In this document: piece after piece, positions 63,120 to 64,000 of the stretch
Layout: each line of letters opens with the position of its first letter
How positions within the stretch are numbered: the stretch's first letter is position 1
Source: Oscheius dolichura
Lineage: Eukaryota; Nematoda; Chromadorea; Rhabditida; Rhabditidae
Assembly (NCBI GenBank): GCA_932521035.1
Contig: OW051493.1
Location: 372,001-436,000 of the forward strand
Length of the DNA stretch: 64,000 nucleotides
Reading direction: 5' to 3'
Translations under genes and position numbers: made by a program
Notes under the pieces: model-generated
Told to the model about the DNA's origin: nothing
What the model saw: only the letters and a program-made list of their open reading frames with translations
The model's database searches: none

Positions 63120-63770
63120 AACACTATAATATTTGTACGTTATCCAATTGGAATAAGTAGTCAATCCGAAAGTTTTTACAAATTGAAAAAAAGCGAAACG
63201 TGTAACGACAGTAGCTGTGGTGAAATTTTGGAATACTAGTAAGAAACATCGTCGAAATGAAGCTGTATCCCTCAAGTTCTAAATTTATGCTATACGTTTT
63301 GAGTACTTTATATACAAATATACACAGATTCAGAATAATGAACTTTGAGATCTTCAAAAAAATACGTAGTCCCTCCAAAGCATTGGAAATTACAAGGAAA
63401 TTACAAGGAGCTCCGGATAAAGATCGGTAGTATATAGAGCAGTGAAATCAACAGTAGTGGTGAAAATTGGGAATAATAATAAAAGCGTATGTGAAATGTT
63501 GAAATATCCCACAACTTCTTTATAATCGGACAATAAAACCGAACTTTTTCTAATTTTTTGCATTTCTTTTTGGATATTTTATACAGAAAAAACCGAAACA
63601 ATTGAGTAAACTTGCATTTCTTTATAGAATCAAATAGTCAATCCGGAACATTTAGCCGTCAAAAAGAGCGAAAGACCGGTAGTTGGTAAAAGTAAAACCA
63701 AAGGCAGTTGTGAAAATTTGGAATAATAACGCCAAACGTCGTCGAAACGGACTCCGAGTACGAATGGCCG
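63120..63770. repeat. Decayed ~245-bp tandem repeats
   Basis: Motifs such as gtggtgaaattttggaatac (near 63219), gtggtgaaaattgggaataa (near 63458) and gttgtgaaaatttggaataa (near 63708) recur about 245 bp apart. Related strings around them (ccgaaagtttt, ccgaactttt, aaagagcgaaag) recur as well. Copies are diverged and non-coding. Confidence 0.5.
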
Positions 63771-64000
63771 CGGCAATTCTTCCCCAGTGCGCGGCCATTC
63801 GTCACAACGCGCGGCCTTTGGGAACCAACTAGAGATGGTAGGAGGGATTCTATGGGAGGTAAAAAAAATAAAATCATAAATGGGTGTTACCCCTCAGAAC
63901 AAGCAGTATTTTTGAGAAGGGAATTAGTTTTTTTGTTGAACGAATCGGCTCTATTGTACAATAGCCGGTCAATGAAATTTCCACGCCTCGTTTGGATATG

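Overview
The window is animal nuclear DNA, almost certainly from a nematode close to Caenorhabditis. The evidence is short introns of about 36-60 nt with TTTTCAG-type acceptors, a probable spliced-leader acceptor just before an ATG, an srsx-class chemoreceptor, C-type lectin genes with Thr-rich linkers, and a C6/DUF281-like domain on a mucin. Exon models below were built by hand from splice sites, reading phase and protein pattern; no database was searched.

Layout. 1-2712: upstream DNA with no supported gene. 2713-31390 (+): one giant secreted mucin-like gene. Its signal peptide and Cys-rich N-terminal domain are followed by a single coding exon of about 24.5 kb built from a 21-bp (7-codon) Thr/Pro repeat, and then by about 800 residues in which nine thrombospondin-1-like modules alternate with a second Cys module. 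The 22-exon model closes in frame at 9,156 residues. 31391-34755: non-coding DNA with the 3' stub of a non-LTR (RTE-like) retrotransposon. 34756-38200 (+): an srsx-like GPCR. 39225-40700 (-): a secreted C-type lectin-like gene. 41205-42577 (+): a TAK1/MOM-4-like kinase relic with GFG in place of DFG.

42675-54940 (-): a 17-exon gene for a secreted, probably GPI-anchored protein. In order it has a mature N-terminal His domain with a Pro-Cys-Gly motif, two EGF-like repeats, a DOMON domain and a Pro/Glu-rich stalk. Its 5.9-kb intron 8 holds two complete genes on the opposite strand: a paralogue of the 39-kb lectin (46986-48554) and a small Lys-rich hypothetical gene (50242-50979). The introns also carry palindromic MITE-like repeats and decayed tandem repeats.

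54941-64000 is mostly repeats. It contains a decayed ~230-bp tandem array, a broken coding-like frame, a small hypothetical gene, an intron-containing tRNA-Arg(UCU), and an inverted repeat whose arms contain a tRNA-like B box.

Functionally the clear genes point outward: three are secreted or surface proteins probably belonging to cuticle, mucus or glycocalyx (mucin, two lectins, DOMON protein) and one is a chemoreceptor. No operon-like arrangement is evident.
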